A stretch of 64,000 nucleotides of DNA from assembly GCF_000384965.1 (NCBI RefSeq), contig NZ_CM001844.1, positions 1,299,751 to 1,363,750 on the forward strand, read 5' to 3'. Shown here piece after piece: positions 46,196 to 55,361 of the stretch (the stretch's first letter is position 1; every line of letters starts with the position of its first letter). The position numbers were made by a program, and so were the translations under genes. Under the pieces are notes generated by a model. That model was not told where the DNA came from. It did no database searches and worked only from the letters and a program-made list of their open reading frames with translations. The DNA is from Bartonella bovis 91-4. GTDB lineage: Bacteria; Pseudomonadota; Alphaproteobacteria; Rhizobiales; Rhizobiaceae.

Positions 46196-48300
46196 CAACT
46201 CTTCTCCCGTGAAGAGATGACACCTAATGTTTTTACTTCAACACCACGAGCAATTTCTGCATGAGAAAGAACAGGCAACGTCGAGAAAAGACGTTCCATA
46301 ATCATGCGAACATAAGGCCGCGTTTCAGGCAATGTGATCAGTACAAAACGCACCGCTTTTTCCATATACTGGCGAATGATAGCTGTTGCTTCGGTTCCAA
46401 ATTTTTCAAGTTCAACAGGGTCCATATCAAATTCAATAATTTCACCCTTTGCATCACGTTTTAAAGCCTTGTGGAAAGCAAGATCCCAGTAATTTCCCAT
46501 CCGTAAAACCTGGAGTACACCACCTTCAGACAAGTCACCACAAATTTGTTGCGATAGACGCAACCGTACATGCTCAGCAATCAAATCAGAACGCCGTACA
46601 TGGGGTGCAATTTCAGCCACCGCTTCCAAAATAAGATTTAAGCTGCGAATGGAGACACGTTCTGCTAATAAAAGCTTTAAAACCGATTGTAAACCAGAAT
46701 AGGAAAGATGCGCAGGACAAATTTCTTCCAACAATTTACGATATTCGCTACCCAAACGCTCAAGAAGAATGCGCATATCTTTATAAGAAAATAATTGCGC
46801 TAAATTATTGCGTAAAACTTCACTCAAATGTGTCAATAATACTGAAAGATTATCTATCGCCATATAACCTTCACGCATTAATTCAGAGCGAAATGTTTCT
46901 GAGGTTGCAAAAGCACGCATACCAAAAGCTGGCTCATACACTTGCTCACCTGGAATATTGGGAATAGGTTTATTACTCGGCATAATGAGAACCTCACCTA
47001 TACGCATTTCGTAAGATGCCACAACTGTGCCGTACAATTTGATCCAATAGCTTTTTGCCGGCACCTTATAATCATCTGATATCTGTATTTCAGGAATAAC
47101 AAAACCATACTCTTGTGCAAATTTACGGCGCATTTTTGCAACACGGTTAGCCAACTCAACTTTTTGCGATAATAAATGTTTAGACAATTGCTTGCCCATG
47201 GCAATTTCAATGCGCATTGTTTCAAGTGATTCTTTAAGAGACTGACTTTCTTCCTGCTGAACCTTTTGAGAATCTTGTGCCAACTGAGCTTCTTGTGCAA
47301 GAGATTCTTTGCGTAAGCGATTTGGAATAGAATAACCAATTGAAGCCATAAGCAAAGATAAAAGAATAAAAGGAACAGCTGGCAGACCAGGCATCACCCC
47401 TAACATCAATAAAAGAAGAGAGGATACAAAGAGGGCTTTAGGATATCTTCCAAGTTGCCCCAAAACAGCCTTTTCAGCTGTACCACGGGTGCCCCCTTTA
47501 GAAACCAAAAGGCCTGCTGCCAAAGAAACAATCAAAGCCGGTATCTGTGTAACAAGACCATCACCCACTGAAAGCTTAGTAAAAACATCTGCCGCACCAG
47601 ATAATGTCATTCCATGGCGTGTAACACCAATAACAATACCCCCAATAATATTAACAGCCGTAATAATAAGCCCGGCAATAGCATCACCGCGCACAAATTT
47701 TGATGCCCCATCCATTGCCCCAAAAAAGGAACTTTCTTCTTCAAGTTCAAGACGGCGACGTTGTGCTTCTTTCTCATCAATAAGGCCTGATGAAAGATCA
47801 GCATCAATAGCCATTTGCTTTCCTGGAATAGCATCCAGAGTAAAACGTGCCCCCACTTCAGCAATACGCGTTGCACCTTTAGTGATTACTAAAAAATTGA
47901 CGATAATAATAATGGCAAAAACAACAAGACCAATAACAAAATCCCCCCCCATCACAAATTGCGAAAAACCGTGAATCACATTTCCTGCGGCTTTATAGCC
48001 TTCATCACCATGAGTTAAAATAACACGGGTTGTCGCAATATTAAGTGATAAGCGCAATAAGGTCGTAATTAATAAAACTGTTGGAAAAGCCGAAAAATCA
48101 AGTGGCCGCTGAATCCACAACGAAACCATTAAAATCAAAACAGAAAATGCAATGGAAAAAGAAAGCCCCAAATCTAAAATAAAGGCAGGAACAGGCAAAA
48201 AGAGAACTGTAAGAATAATAATAATTCCCATCGCAAACACAATATCTCGACCAGAAAATTGATTCTGGTCTCCAATATCGGTAACCGGACTACGCTGCAC
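46195..48300 (-). CDS. flhA: FlhA, flagellar export protein
   Basis: FlhA forms the nonameric export platform that receives substrate-chaperone complexes. The 701-residue protein has about eight membrane segments in its first half, the conserved loop ([20 protein letters not shown], then [15 protein letters not shown]), and a large cytoplasmic domain. The start is GTG at 48300, six bases after AAGGAG; an ATG that overlaps it (ATGTG) is in another frame. In related genomes flhA follows fliQ; here the flhA-fliR block is at the opposite end of the cluster, about 43 kb away. Confidence 0.95.
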   Translation of the reverse strand: MQRSPVTDIGDQNQFSGRDIVFAMGIIIILTVLFLPVPAFILDLGLSFSIAFSVLILMVSLWIQRPLDFSAFPTVLLITTLLRLSLNIATTRVILTHGDEGYKAAGNVIHGFSQFVMGGDFVIGLVVFAIIIIVNFLVITKGATRIAEVGARFTLDAIPGKQMAIDADLSSGLIDEKEAQRRRLELEEESSFFGAMDGASKFVRGDAIAGLIITAVNIIGGIVIGVTRHGMTLSGAADVFTKLSVGDGLVTQIPALIVSLAAGLLVSKGGTRGTAEKAVLGQLGRYPKALFVSSLLLLMLGVMPGLPAVPFILLSLLMASIGYSIPNRLRKESLAQEAQLAQDSQKVQQEESQSLKESLETMRIEIAMGKQLSKHLLSQKVELANRVAKMRRKFAQEYGFVIPEIQISDDYKVPAKSYWIKLYGTVVASYEMRIGEVLIMPSNKPIPNIPGEQVYEPAFGMRAFATSETFRSELMREGYMAIDNLSVLLTHLSEVLRNNLAQLFSYKDMRILLERLGSEYRKLLEEICPAHLSYSGLQSVLKLLLAERVSIRSLNLILEAVAEIAPHVRRSDLIAEHVRLRLSQQICGDLSEGGVLQVLRMGNYWDLAFHKALKRDAKGEIIEFDMDPVELEKFGTEATAIIRQYMEKAVRFVLITLPETRPYVRMIMERLFSTLPVLSHAEIARGVEVKTLGVISSREKS

Positions 48301-48668
48301 ATTTTTCTCCTTAAACAATCACATTCAGTCCCCCTTGCCAAAAGAACTTGAAAGAACTCTTTAGCGTATTTTTTGTCACAAACTTTAAGTGATAAAGCTT
48401 GTGTGAAAGTGGTGTTGTAACTATACAATTAATAATGTTGTGACCACCCCATTTTTACATACTTAAAAATTTACACACCAATATAACAACCTTTTACCTC
48501 CTATAAACTATAACGCAAAGCACATCATGCCCCCATTGTCTTAAAAAATAATTTTAAACTTGCCGAATGTTTGATATCAGCGTATATTACAACTCGTAAC
48601 ATTTTGTGAATATACATTGATACAATAAGAAACTGCGAAAGGTTTCTAAAAACAATGAGAGATTTGTT
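48301..48668. other. Region upstream of flhA
   Basis: About 370 AT-rich bases that must hold the promoter of the flhA operon on the minus strand and of the small plus-strand gene at 48669. No definite promoter motif can be fixed. Confidence 0.35.
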
Positions 48669-48764
48669 ATGACTGATATCGTAAAAACTGCCATGCTTTA
48701 TTCAACACTGATTATTACTGCTAATGCTATTATTGTTGTAGCTTTGGTGCTTGACATTCAATAA
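48669..48764 (+). CDS. Possible 31-residue membrane peptide
   Basis: A short open frame with a charged N-terminus (MTDIVKTAM) followed by one hydrophobic segment (about residues 9-29) and the ending LDIQ. A GAGAG ribosome site precedes the ATG. The layout is that of small single-span membrane proteins. No known family is recognised, and the codons could be chance in AT-rich DNA, so it is a tentative call. Confidence 0.4.
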   Translation: MTDIVKTAMLYSTLIITANAIIVVALVLDIQ

Positions 48765-49393
48765 AGTCTTATTGAGATTAGCTCATCATAAGCTCTTTAC
48801 ATCCATAGCAAAATCTGAGCTATTTTGAGCAGTCGAATAGAGGTGTTATATTAAGTAAAGAAAGTCTATAGACTTTAAAAAGTAGTTTATAGAATTAAAG
48901 AAGAGAAGAATATATTTTCTTTTATTCAAACTGCATTGTTAATAGGTAATTGTTACCTTAAAAGTTTGTGCAAAAATTTTCGCTCCTAAGGCATTTCAGA
49001 CGGATTTGTTTTTTTAATTTACTTTTTTATAAGTAATTTTATCGATATTATTTTTTCAAAGATTAAGCATTTTTATTATAACGTCCCTATTAATGACCTT
49101 ACAATAAGAGCGCTTATTATTTAACTTGATCTTGATTTTAGTACATTATTCTTTTCATAAAATGTAACCAACAATTTAAAACATACTTATAAAATATAAT
49201 AAACGACAGTGCTTTATGTAGTAAACTGTGTTTTTAGTCTTTTCATCTTTCTAGATAGGGCCAAACATTTTTATTTAAGCTCAAGTCGTTCATAAAAATT
49301 TTATTTATCACAACTGTCTATTTAATTAGACTATCATTCAAAAGCACTAAACAAAAAGAGCATTATAGATAGTGTGCTCAAGGATAAATAAAA
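48765..49393. other. Gene-free AT-rich region
   Basis: About 630 bases between the small peptide gene and the DUF442 gene with stops in all frames. No terminator, RNA gene or repeat was recognised. Confidence 0.4.
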
Positions 49394-49723
49394 ATGAAGT
49401 TGCAGCAAATTGAAGATGGTATTTTTGTCAGTGCTCAAATTAGTGTTGTAGACATCAAAACACTCGCAAAAACTGGATTTAAAACTATTGTCTGCAACCG
49501 GCCCGATCAAGAAGAGCCTGGGCAGCCTGATTTTGCCACCATTCAAGCAGCTGCTCATGAATATGGAATACAAGCTCATTATATTCCTATTACACCTTCA
49601 ACCATAGAACAATTTCACATTAAAGCTATGCAAACAATTTTAAAAACAGCGCCACTTCCTCTTCTCGCCTATTGCTGCTACGGTACACGCTCAATTCATC
49701 TTTGTTCTTTAGCGCGTATTTAA
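49394..49723 (+). CDS. DUF442 / TIGR01244 phosphatase-like sulfurtransferase
   Basis: A 109-residue protein of the TIGR01244 (DUF442) family, a small dual-specificity-phosphatase-like fold often linked with sulfide metabolism. The N-terminal EDGIFVSAQISVVDIKTLAK, the middle FKTIVCNRPDQEEPGQP and the active loop YCCYGTRS (usual form YCRSGTRS) are visible, with Cys and Arg kept. The C-terminus SLARI is slightly short. It stands alone with no operon partners. Confidence 0.85.
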   Translation: MKLQQIEDGIFVSAQISVVDIKTLAKTGFKTIVCNRPDQEEPGQPDFATIQAAAHEYGIQAHYIPITPSTIEQFHIKAMQTILKTAPLPLLAYCCYGTRSIHLCSLARI

Positions 49724-49811
49724 TCTTGTGTTTTAACAAAACAGAAAGAAACAAATATTAAATCTGCTTATTATAAAACATGAAGCTATGTAAGCAGTAA
49801 AGACAAAAACA

Positions 49812-49973
49812 ATGATGAAATCTGATCTTCCAACCGCTGATTCCCCTACCTATAAACGAAAACTTCACCTTTTCTATAACGTTTTGGAATATATTTTTAT
49901 TCTCATCATTAGTTTAAGTTCCATTTTTGCGATTCTTTTTTCCTTTTTAGATCGGATCATGATGTTTTTTTAA
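49812..49973 (+). CDS. Small membrane protein, 53 residues
   Basis: An open frame beginning ATGATGAAA with a polar, basic N-terminus (SPTYKRKLHL) and one strongly hydrophobic segment (about residues 25-46). Its end overlaps the 3' end of ribF on the other strand by 17 bases. It looks like a genuine single-span protein because the hydrophobic pattern is sharp and the N-terminal charge follows the positive-inside rule. No family recognised. Confidence 0.5.
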   Translation: MMKSDLPTADSPTYKRKLHLFYNVLEYIFILIISLSSIFAILFSFLDRIMMFF

Positions 49974-50949
49974 AAGTCAGTAACTGATCCAATAATGAAA
50001 GCGGTTGAATTGTCTTTAAAATCGCTTTTGCTTCATTTTCATCGTATTGCATTTGTTTTTTTAAAGGCTCTAGTCCATTAAATTTTTTTTGCGCTCGTAA
50101 AAACTGTAGAAAAGAAACTATACAGCTCTCATCATAAAGATCGTCGGCAAAATCAAATAAATAAGTTTCTAAAAGTGGTGCTCCACCATCAACAACTGTT
50201 GGGCGACAGCCAAAACTTGCAACACCATCATGTAAAACACCACTAGAACGGCGCAATCGTACGGCATAAACACCATGTGCTAAGCCAGTTTGGGAGGGTA
50301 ACACCTGATTAGCAGTAGGAAAACCCAAAGATCGACCAAGCTTTTCTCCATGTGTAACGTTTGAGCGCACACGATAATGATACCCTAATAAATGAGCTGC
50401 TTTTTCCACCTGCCCTTGTGATAAAAGTTGGCGAATAAAGCTAGAAGAAATTTCCTCCCCCTGTGGGGTACATAAAGAAGGAACTTGAACAACCTCAAAA
50501 CCACATTCTTTTCCTTTTTGACGCAGAAACTGCGCATTTCCACTTTTTTTTCGACCAAAGTGAAAATTATTCCCCGTTACCACAACACAAACATCAAAAG
50601 CTTGTTTTAAAACAACGCTAATAAATTCATCGGCTGAAAGAGCAGCAAACTGTGCATTAAAAGGCTCTTCAATCACGCCACGAAAACCCAAAATTTTGAA
50701 GATTTCAGCTTTTTCAGTTGCCTGAGTCAAACGATCAACACAAGCTGAACCTTGAAAAAAACTTCTTGGGTGCGGCTCAAATGTTAACACAAGAGCTGGC
50801 TTGTTTTTTACACGTGCTAAATCTAGTGCTTTTTGCAACACCGCCTGGTGACCACGATGAACCCCATCAAAATTCCCAATAGCTAAAACTGCACCACGTA
50901 AATCTTCAGGAATCTCTTTGTATCCTTGAAGACGCAAAAAATTAGCCAT
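49957..50949 (-). CDS. ribF: RibF, bifunctional riboflavin kinase / FAD synthetase
   Basis: RibF converts riboflavin to FMN and then FAD. The 330-residue protein has the nucleotidyltransferase domain (GNFDGVHRGH at 25-34; LTFEPHPRSFF; the ISSSFIRQLL loop) and the riboflavin kinase domain (GRSLGFPTAN near 205). The ATG at 50949 shares a base with the stop of the HAD gene (TAATG); the upstream GTG is less likely. The pair ribF and HAD hydrolase is common in Rhizobiales. Confidence 0.95.
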   Translation of the reverse strand: MANFLRLQGYKEIPEDLRGAVLAIGNFDGVHRGHQAVLQKALDLARVKNKPALVLTFEPHPRSFFQGSACVDRLTQATEKAEIFKILGFRGVIEEPFNAQFAALSADEFISVVLKQAFDVCVVVTGNNFHFGRKKSGNAQFLRQKGKECGFEVVQVPSLCTPQGEEISSSFIRQLLSQGQVEKAAHLLGYHYRVRSNVTHGEKLGRSLGFPTANQVLPSQTGLAHGVYAVRLRRSSGVLHDGVASFGCRPTVVDGGAPLLETYLFDFADDLYDESCIVSFLQFLRAQKKFNGLEPLKKQMQYDENEAKAILKTIQPLSLLDQLLTFKKTS

Positions 50950-51794
50950 TACTGAAGTGCCCACATTATCGCTTGTGGCTGATAACCATAATGGTCAAGA
51001 AAAGAACGCAAAGCTTCTTCATTGACCACACCATTGTGCGTATAGTCATGACAATGGATCCCACCCAAAATATAAAGGACATCAATACCAAAATCGATGG
51101 CACCTTTAACATCGGTCAAAATGCCATCCCCAATAGCCAAAATCCGGCTTTTTTCTATTGTTCCACGGATGTTTTTTAGTTTTTCAAAAGCACATTCATA
51201 AATAGGTGCGTGGGGTTTACCCGCAATACGAACCTCACCACCTAAATGTTGGTAAAGCTGTGCCAATGCACCAGCGCACCAAAGTGTTTGATCCCCGTAA
51301 TGAACAGTGATATCAGGGTTAGCACAAATAAAAGGTAAATCGCGTGCTTGTAGGCGACGCAACATATTTTCATAAGCCTGTGGGGTTTCTCCAAAATCTT
51401 CAAAAAAGCCACTGCAAACAACTGCACAAGCTTTCTCTTCTTCAACCAGCTCACATGCTAACCCTTTAAATAAAGCCAAATCACGTTGCGGACCAATAAA
51501 AAAAATTTTCTGCGGTGCGCTCAAAATGAGATCACGCGTCACATCACCTGAAGTGATGACTGCGTCATAACAATCACTTGCAATCTTCATTCTTTGCAAT
51601 TGGGCTATAACATCTTCGCGTGGTCTGGGTGAATTGGTAAGCAAAATAACGCTTTTTCCCACCTTGCGCATTTTTTGCAAAACTTTCACAGCTGAATCAA
51701 AAACACGCACACCATCGTGCAAAACCCCCCAAACATCACAAAATACAGCATCATAATGGGTAATTATAGGATCAATATGGGTGAGTTCTTTCAT
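50949..51794 (-). CDS. TIGR01459 family HAD hydrolase
   Basis: A 281-residue cytoplasmic HAD-type hydrolase. Motifs: FCDVWGVLHDG (nucleophile Asp20), LLTNSPRPRE (motif II), AGKPHAPIYE (Lys motif III) and GDGILTDVKGA (motif IV). The TIGR01459 family of alphaproteobacterial proteins is related to NagD-type phosphatases; its substrate is not established. It overlaps ribF by one base and is probably co-transcribed with it. Confidence 0.92.
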   Translation of the reverse strand: MKELTHIDPIITHYDAVFCDVWGVLHDGVRVFDSAVKVLQKMRKVGKSVILLTNSPRPREDVIAQLQRMKIASDCYDAVITSGDVTRDLILSAPQKIFFIGPQRDLALFKGLACELVEEEKACAVVCSGFFEDFGETPQAYENMLRRLQARDLPFICANPDITVHYGDQTLWCAGALAQLYQHLGGEVRIAGKPHAPIYECAFEKLKNIRGTIEKSRILAIGDGILTDVKGAIDFGIDVLYILGGIHCHDYTHNGVVNEEALRSFLDHYGYQPQAIMWALQ

Positions 51795-52312
51795 GATTAT
51801 CTATTTATATTATATTTTTACCGTCTTGTGCCTGCTTTTTATTTTTTTACTTCTTATCTCAAGATCATTTTTTTGTCATCTGCTTTCTTAAGCCGCCACA
51901 CTTCTCACCCCAAAACCAATTAATCCCTCAAAGGTAATCTTGATTTTCATCTTTCTAACCACTTTTGAGCAATCATATCACGCAAGATATCTTCCAAGCC
52001 AATGAATTATTGAACGCGTTTTTTTTTAAGAATAATGCCGATAGCAGGAGATGCTTTTTTAAAAAATCCCTATAGTTATTTGAACCCAGTTAATACCTCA
52101 TGGATAGTTTTAAAAAGAAATACTAGTCATTTTAACAAAAAACTCCATAGACTTGAAAAATCATCAGCTAAATTGAGAATAAAACTTATTAGATTCAAAC
52201 ATCTAATTTAATATTATTATTGATAAATATCTGCTGTATAAAGCATATATAATATAAAACTAAACACCCCATCTTGGAGGAGAAATCAGTAAACTATTAA
52301 AAGAGGAAAAAG
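51795..52312. other. Intergenic region with possible relics
   Basis: About 520 bases. On the minus strand a fragment reading LEDILRDMIAQKWLER with a stop at about 51949 looks like the end of a decayed gene, but stops occur in the preceding part and no family can be fixed. The rest is AT-rich. The RBS-like AGAGGAAAAAG before 52313 belongs to the eexN relic. Confidence 0.35.
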
Positions 52313-52550
52313 ATGAGCAAAATCCTTTTATTATGCACGGGTAGTACTCACCGCAGGATTAACCATTGCTGGTTGTGAAAAACATATACCATAGAAGAAT
52401 TTTAAAAGATGACGAATTGCTCAAAGAATGGATGGCGCTAAATGTGGAGGAGTTGCAAAATCTAAAAATTGTCAAAACGTATTTCAAGCGGATGCTGAAA
52501 AGTTTTATTCACAAGAACCTGTTAATACAGATCTTGAACATGAATTTTAA
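52313..52550 (+). pseudogene. EexN-family entry-exclusion lipoprotein, frameshifted
   Basis: The pieces of a small lipoprotein lie in different frames: MSKILLLCT (frame from 52313), VLTAGLTIAGCEK (lipobox IAGC), YTIEEF, DDELLKEWMA, and NCQNVFQADAEKFYSQEPVN to a stop at 52548-52550. Together they rebuild an EexN-type protein (about 80 residues), which in conjugative systems blocks entry of the same element into its host. At least three frameshifts make it non-functional. A strong hairpin terminator follows. Confidence 0.75.
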
Positions 52551-52570
52551 AAAAGTTCAAGTTGCTAAAT

Positions 52571-52605
52571 AAAAGTAAAAGAGGCTAAAGCCTCTTTTAC
52601 TTTTT
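52571..52605. terminator. Bidirectional hairpin terminator
   Basis: A perfect 15-bp stem (AAAAGTAAAAGAGGC / GCCTCTTTTACTTTT) with a TAAA loop, flanked by A and T runs, so it can stop transcription from both sides. It lies between the eexN relic and the small minus-strand gene. Confidence 0.85.
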
Positions 52606-52797
52606 AAATATGGTTAGCCAGAAAAATACAGAAAAGTAGACAATAACATAAAGAGGAGGTTTTTCCTTAGGCCAGTGTTTCTTTAATTTATCCAGATAAA
52701 TTGAGAAACGTGTCTTTCTTAAAACTTTCTCTATTCCATAAAATAAAAATACAGCTGTAAAAGATACAGGTACAAAAATCATAAAATCTTTTATCAT
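52597..52797 (-). CDS. Small membrane protein of the conjugation remnant
   Basis: A 66-residue protein with two hydrophobic segments (about residues 5-22 and 46-64) and a basic middle. No family recognised. It abuts the preceding 147-residue frame and ends inside the terminator, so it is the last gene of the truncated conjugation run. Confidence 0.5.
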   Translation of the reverse strand: MIKDFMIFVPVSFTAVFLFYGIEKVLRKTRFSIYLDKLKKHWPKEKPPLYVIVYFSVFFWLTIFKK

Positions 52798-53241
52798 TTA
52801 TTTATCCTTCTCATCTAGTTCAACTGGAATTGTACCCTCAGCACTATCAACTGTTTCTGTTTCATTGGACTTAAGATTATAATAAGCACGAGCTTCCTGC
52901 AGAAGGGCATCTTTCAGAGAAGACGGTGGTGTATTTAAACTAAGATTAGCTGCATCTTCCATTCCGGGAACAGAAATGGCCGCTAGAGTTTTGATACTTT
53001 TAGGAGCAACGTTATCAGCTGTAGCTGCTTCACGTTTAACAGAGGCTCCCATAGATTGAGGCCTGTTTTCTTGCCTGAAAAAATTGCCCGTCATTCGAGA
53101 GGCGTTGATAATATTATCGCTTCTCATACCTCCCACATCATCTCCCATTGCACTGCTTGTTCCTCTCGCGATTCCCATAGTTCTCATACTATCGCTTATG
53201 ACTTCATCGGTTTTTTGTTCTCGCAGCCGCTGCTGCTGCAT
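52798..53241 (-). CDS. C-terminal part of a TrbL/VirB6-like protein, frame-separated
   Basis: A 147-residue hydrophilic frame with no ribosome site before its first ATG. It begins inside the end of the TrbL/VirB6-like gene, and the two frames join smoothly if one A is removed from the A6 run at 53211-53216 (ARTK then TDEVISDSM). It therefore reads best as the detached tail of the upstream gene. It contains GTSSAMGDDVGGMRSDN and a Pro/Ser-rich middle. Long hydrophilic tails are usual for TrbL proteins. Confidence 0.6.
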   Translation of the reverse strand: MQQQRLREQKTDEVISDSMRTMGIARGTSSAMGDDVGGMRSDNIINASRMTGNFFRQENRPQSMGASVKREAATADNVAPKSIKTLAAISVPGMEDAANLSLNTPPSSLKDALLQEARAYYNLKSNETETVDSAEGTIPVELDEKDK

Positions 53242-54172
53242 CTGCAGCGGCTTCAGTGATTACAGTTTCTGCGGAATAGACCATTTCTTTAATAGTTGAA
53301 ATAGCACCACTACTTGATTTCAAAATCATAAATACAACCCATTTTGGAGCAATTTTTATGAAAATTACGTATGTTAATGCGTTTGCCATTATCCATATTA
53401 ACGCAGATGAACCATTATAAACCTCCTGCCACTTCACTACGGACTCAGTAATTTCAAACACTAAAACTGTAAATATAAATAGTTTTGTGTGCATAAAAAC
53501 AACACAACAAAACGCCATTATAGTCTTTCTTATATACTGAAAAACACTAACACTTATAAACAAAATAGGTATGTTAGTTACAATATACGTTGTAATAACC
53601 GTAAAAATCATCAAAACTTCAACGAACCCAAAACATAGAAGAATGATTAGAACACAAAAACTTTTCTCTGCACCAGGTAATGAAAACAAAGTATACTCAT
53701 TGAGAATAATATCAGTAAGACGAATGGTCTCTCCAAAGAGTTTTCCGGCAAGTAAATTTTTACTTTCCCCAATTTCTTGGATAGTTTCCTCCCATACAGT
53801 ATTGATAACAGCCATACTCCATTTTTGTGAGTATTCCAAAAAAATAACAAAAATCCCAATAACAAAAATAAGCTTGGCAATTTCCCACACAAAATTTATA
53901 GGATCAACTTTTTGCCGTACAAGAGATTTAACGGTACGAAAAAACTGAACACCCTTTAATGCCAAAAAGAAAAGCAAGGTACCTATGTACAATATTGGTT
54001 GCAATTGATTAAATAGTTGTTGTAGTGACTCTACTAGATCCTTAAGGAATTTTGAAACATCTAAAGGTGCAGAAAGAAGAGATGTATCCACAAAAAGAAC
54101 ACGACAGATACCGATAAATAAAAAAAACAGAGAAAAAAGATTTAAAGCTTTTGTTGTACAAAACTTTTTCAT
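53204..54172 (-). CDS. TrbL/VirB6-like conjugation membrane protein, probably frameshifted
   Basis: A 322-residue polytopic protein (signal or first segment at about 9-30, then further segments near 60, 95-120, 170-200 and 215-275) similar in layout to TrbL/VirB6, the inner-membrane channel component of type IV secretion. Stretches such as FVWEIAKLIFVIGIFVIFLE and VTNIPILFISVSVFQYIRKT fit that family. It ends in an Ala-rich run with an early stop; the missing tail is in the next frame (52798-53241). No other intact type IV gene is visible, so it is a fragment of a lost element. Confidence 0.6.
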   Translation of the reverse strand: MKKFCTTKALNLFSLFFLFIGICRVLFVDTSLLSAPLDVSKFLKDLVESLQQLFNQLQPILYIGTLLFFLALKGVQFFRTVKSLVRQKVDPINFVWEIAKLIFVIGIFVIFLEYSQKWSMAVINTVWEETIQEIGESKNLLAGKLFGETIRLTDIILNEYTLFSLPGAEKSFCVLIILLCFGFVEVLMIFTVITTYIVTNIPILFISVSVFQYIRKTIMAFCCVVFMHTKLFIFTVLVFEITESVVKWQEVYNGSSALIWIMANALTYVIFIKIAPKWVVFMILKSSSGAISTIKEMVYSAETVITEAAADAAAAAARTKNR

Positions 54173-54339
54173 ATTTTAATTTTATGGAATTACTTTAAAA
54201 TGCATATTTATTGTCTATATAATATATTTTTTGGGGGGATATTTTCTTATTCTGTCTTATTTTTCGTTCTATATTCAATTTTGTTTACTGTGTGACTTTT
54301 TTGCAAGATTAGTATTATTAGCAACCAACTCTTGAAATA

Positions 54340-54615
54340 ATTATTGCTGTTTAACCTATTGAGCAGCAATTCCACTGCCAGCTTGAATGGCTTGCATCTG
54401 CTTTACACACTACCAAGCGTAGAGAAACAGATAAAACAACTGCTTATCCAAACCATGAATAAGCCAGATGATGCACAGAGCAATATTAAAACTCAATATT
54501 AAAGAGCAGCACGGTTGCCATTAATCGTTTTTGCACCATGGCCATGACTAAACAGAACCGTTATCGCCATGAGGAGTTTTTAGAAGTTCTCATGAATACT
54601 TATGAGAAAGTGTAG
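54340..54615 (+). pseudogene. Unidentified gene relic on the plus strand
   Basis: Two overlapping frames read as protein: QIKQLLIQTMNKPDDAQSNI up to a stop near 54501, and STVAINRFCTMAMTKQNRYR continuing to MNTYEKV and a stop at 54613-54615. A one-base shift joins them. No family is recognised. The minus strand also has a fragment (KQMQAIQAGSGIAAQ), so the coding strand is not certain. The place, beside the broken TrbL-like gene, suggests it is part of the same decayed element. Confidence 0.3.
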
Positions 54616-54639
54616 CGTTATATTATAATTTAAAAAGTT

Positions 54640-54996
54640 TTACTTCTGATCAGAAATTAATTCTAAAATTGCTTTCTGTTTTACTGGTGTAAGAATTCTA
54701 AAATTTTTTAAAAGTAGGTATTCTTCTCTGCTAGATATAATTTCATCATGATGGCAGGAAGTATTTTCTTTTGTTGCGGTATTAGGGTAAAAAAAGGAAA
54801 TAGGAACATCAAATATATCAGCAATATCTTTTAAACGCCCAGCTCCTACACGATTAAACCCATTTTCATACTTTTGGATTTGTTGAAAGCTTATACCTAA
54901 ATAGTTAGCTAATGTTTTTTGAGACATTCCCAACATTCTTCTTCTATATCGGATTTTTTTGCCTACAAAAATGTCATTATGAGGATTTTTTTGCAC
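54640..54996 (-). CDS. XRE-family transcriptional regulator
   Basis: A helix-turn-helix DNA-binding protein of 118 residues from the GTG at 54996. The HTH is VGKKIRYRRRMLGMSQKTLA and NYLGISFQQIQKYENGFNRV (in sequence), followed by ISFFYPN and a helical C-terminus (LLLKNFRILTPVKQKAILEL). A longer frame begins at 55095, but its extra 33 codons come from the upstream repeat, which is better read as RNA. Bartonella has several such regulators each preceded by a structured RNA (Brt type), and this gene has the same arrangement. Confidence 0.8.
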   Translation of the reverse strand: MQKNPHNDIFVGKKIRYRRRMLGMSQKTLANYLGISFQQIQKYENGFNRVGAGRLKDIADIFDVPISFFYPNTATKENTSCHHDEIISSREEYLLLKNFRILTPVKQKAILELISDQK

Positions 54997-55007
54997 TTCT
55001 AGATCAA

Positions 55008-55221
55008 CCCCCCGCCGGGTAGCGAGCGCCCTCGCATTGGTATTCCGGGAGTCAAAACACTGAATTCGAGTCAGCTTTTTTGCTTTTAGTGCCATAGCAC
55101 CTGGACATCACAAAAACTCCCGGAATCCCGGGAACCCCATATAATAATGGGTTAATTTCTGTGCTCGAATTGTAAGGGGTTTTGAATCCCTTTTGATCGC
55201 TGCGTACACGATCAATACACT
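55008..55221 (-). ncRNA. Brt-like structured RNA upstream of the XRE gene, copy 1
   Basis: A promoter (TTGCCA at 55251-55256, TATAAA at 55228-55233, spacing 17, minus strand) precedes a segment with several inverted repeats: TTGATCG/CGATCAA, AGGG/CCCT, an 11-base pair ATTCCGGGAGT/ACTCCCGGAAT (55042-55052 and 55116-55126), and a GCGAG/CTCGC hairpin with G-rich tail near 55010-55035. It directly precedes the XRE gene. Brt RNAs of B. henselae are about 200 bases, lie upstream of such regulators and affect badA; family identity is inferred from arrangement and structure. Confidence 0.6.
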
Positions 55222-55227
55222 TTTTAA

Positions 55228-55256
55228 TTTATAAAGTATTTTCAGAAAATTGGCAA
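55228..55256 (-). promoter_or_regulatory. Promoter of the first structured RNA
   Basis: Minus-strand TTGCCA and TATAAA with a 17-base spacer. The same arrangement, with TATGAG as the -10, is found at the second repeat copy (55596-55624), which supports its use. Confidence 0.6.
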
Positions 55257-55361
55257 TAAAATAGTTTTTCAGTTTACAGAGTTTGTTTTTTAACGAAAGG
55301 CAGAAAGCCTCTTATTTTGAATGATGTACGAATAAAGTAAAGAATAATGATGCATTCATGT

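Larger units (their letters stand above)
54988..55345 (-). repeat. Tandem repeat, copy 1 (structured-RNA unit)
   Basis: About 350 bases containing promoter, RNA and the first codons of the regulator. The core (54990-55133) is nearly identical to 55362-55505, and the outer part is diverged but clearly related. Copies are spaced by 369-370 bases. Confidence 0.85.

Noticed and set aside
47489-47974. 161-residue plus-strand frame opposite flhA
   Set aside because: Shadow of the flhA coding sequence, no ribosome site and low-complexity composition.
53211-53218. A AAA AAC slippery heptamer, suggesting programmed -1 frameshifting in the TrbL-like gene
   Set aside because: The -1 frame ends within five codons; the tail lies in the +1 frame, so the heptamer does not explain it.
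55008-55095. N-terminal extension of the XRE regulator from ATG 55095
   Set aside because: The added codons are part of the tandem repeat with hairpins, and the second copy has the same codons without a regulator; family members start near the HTH.
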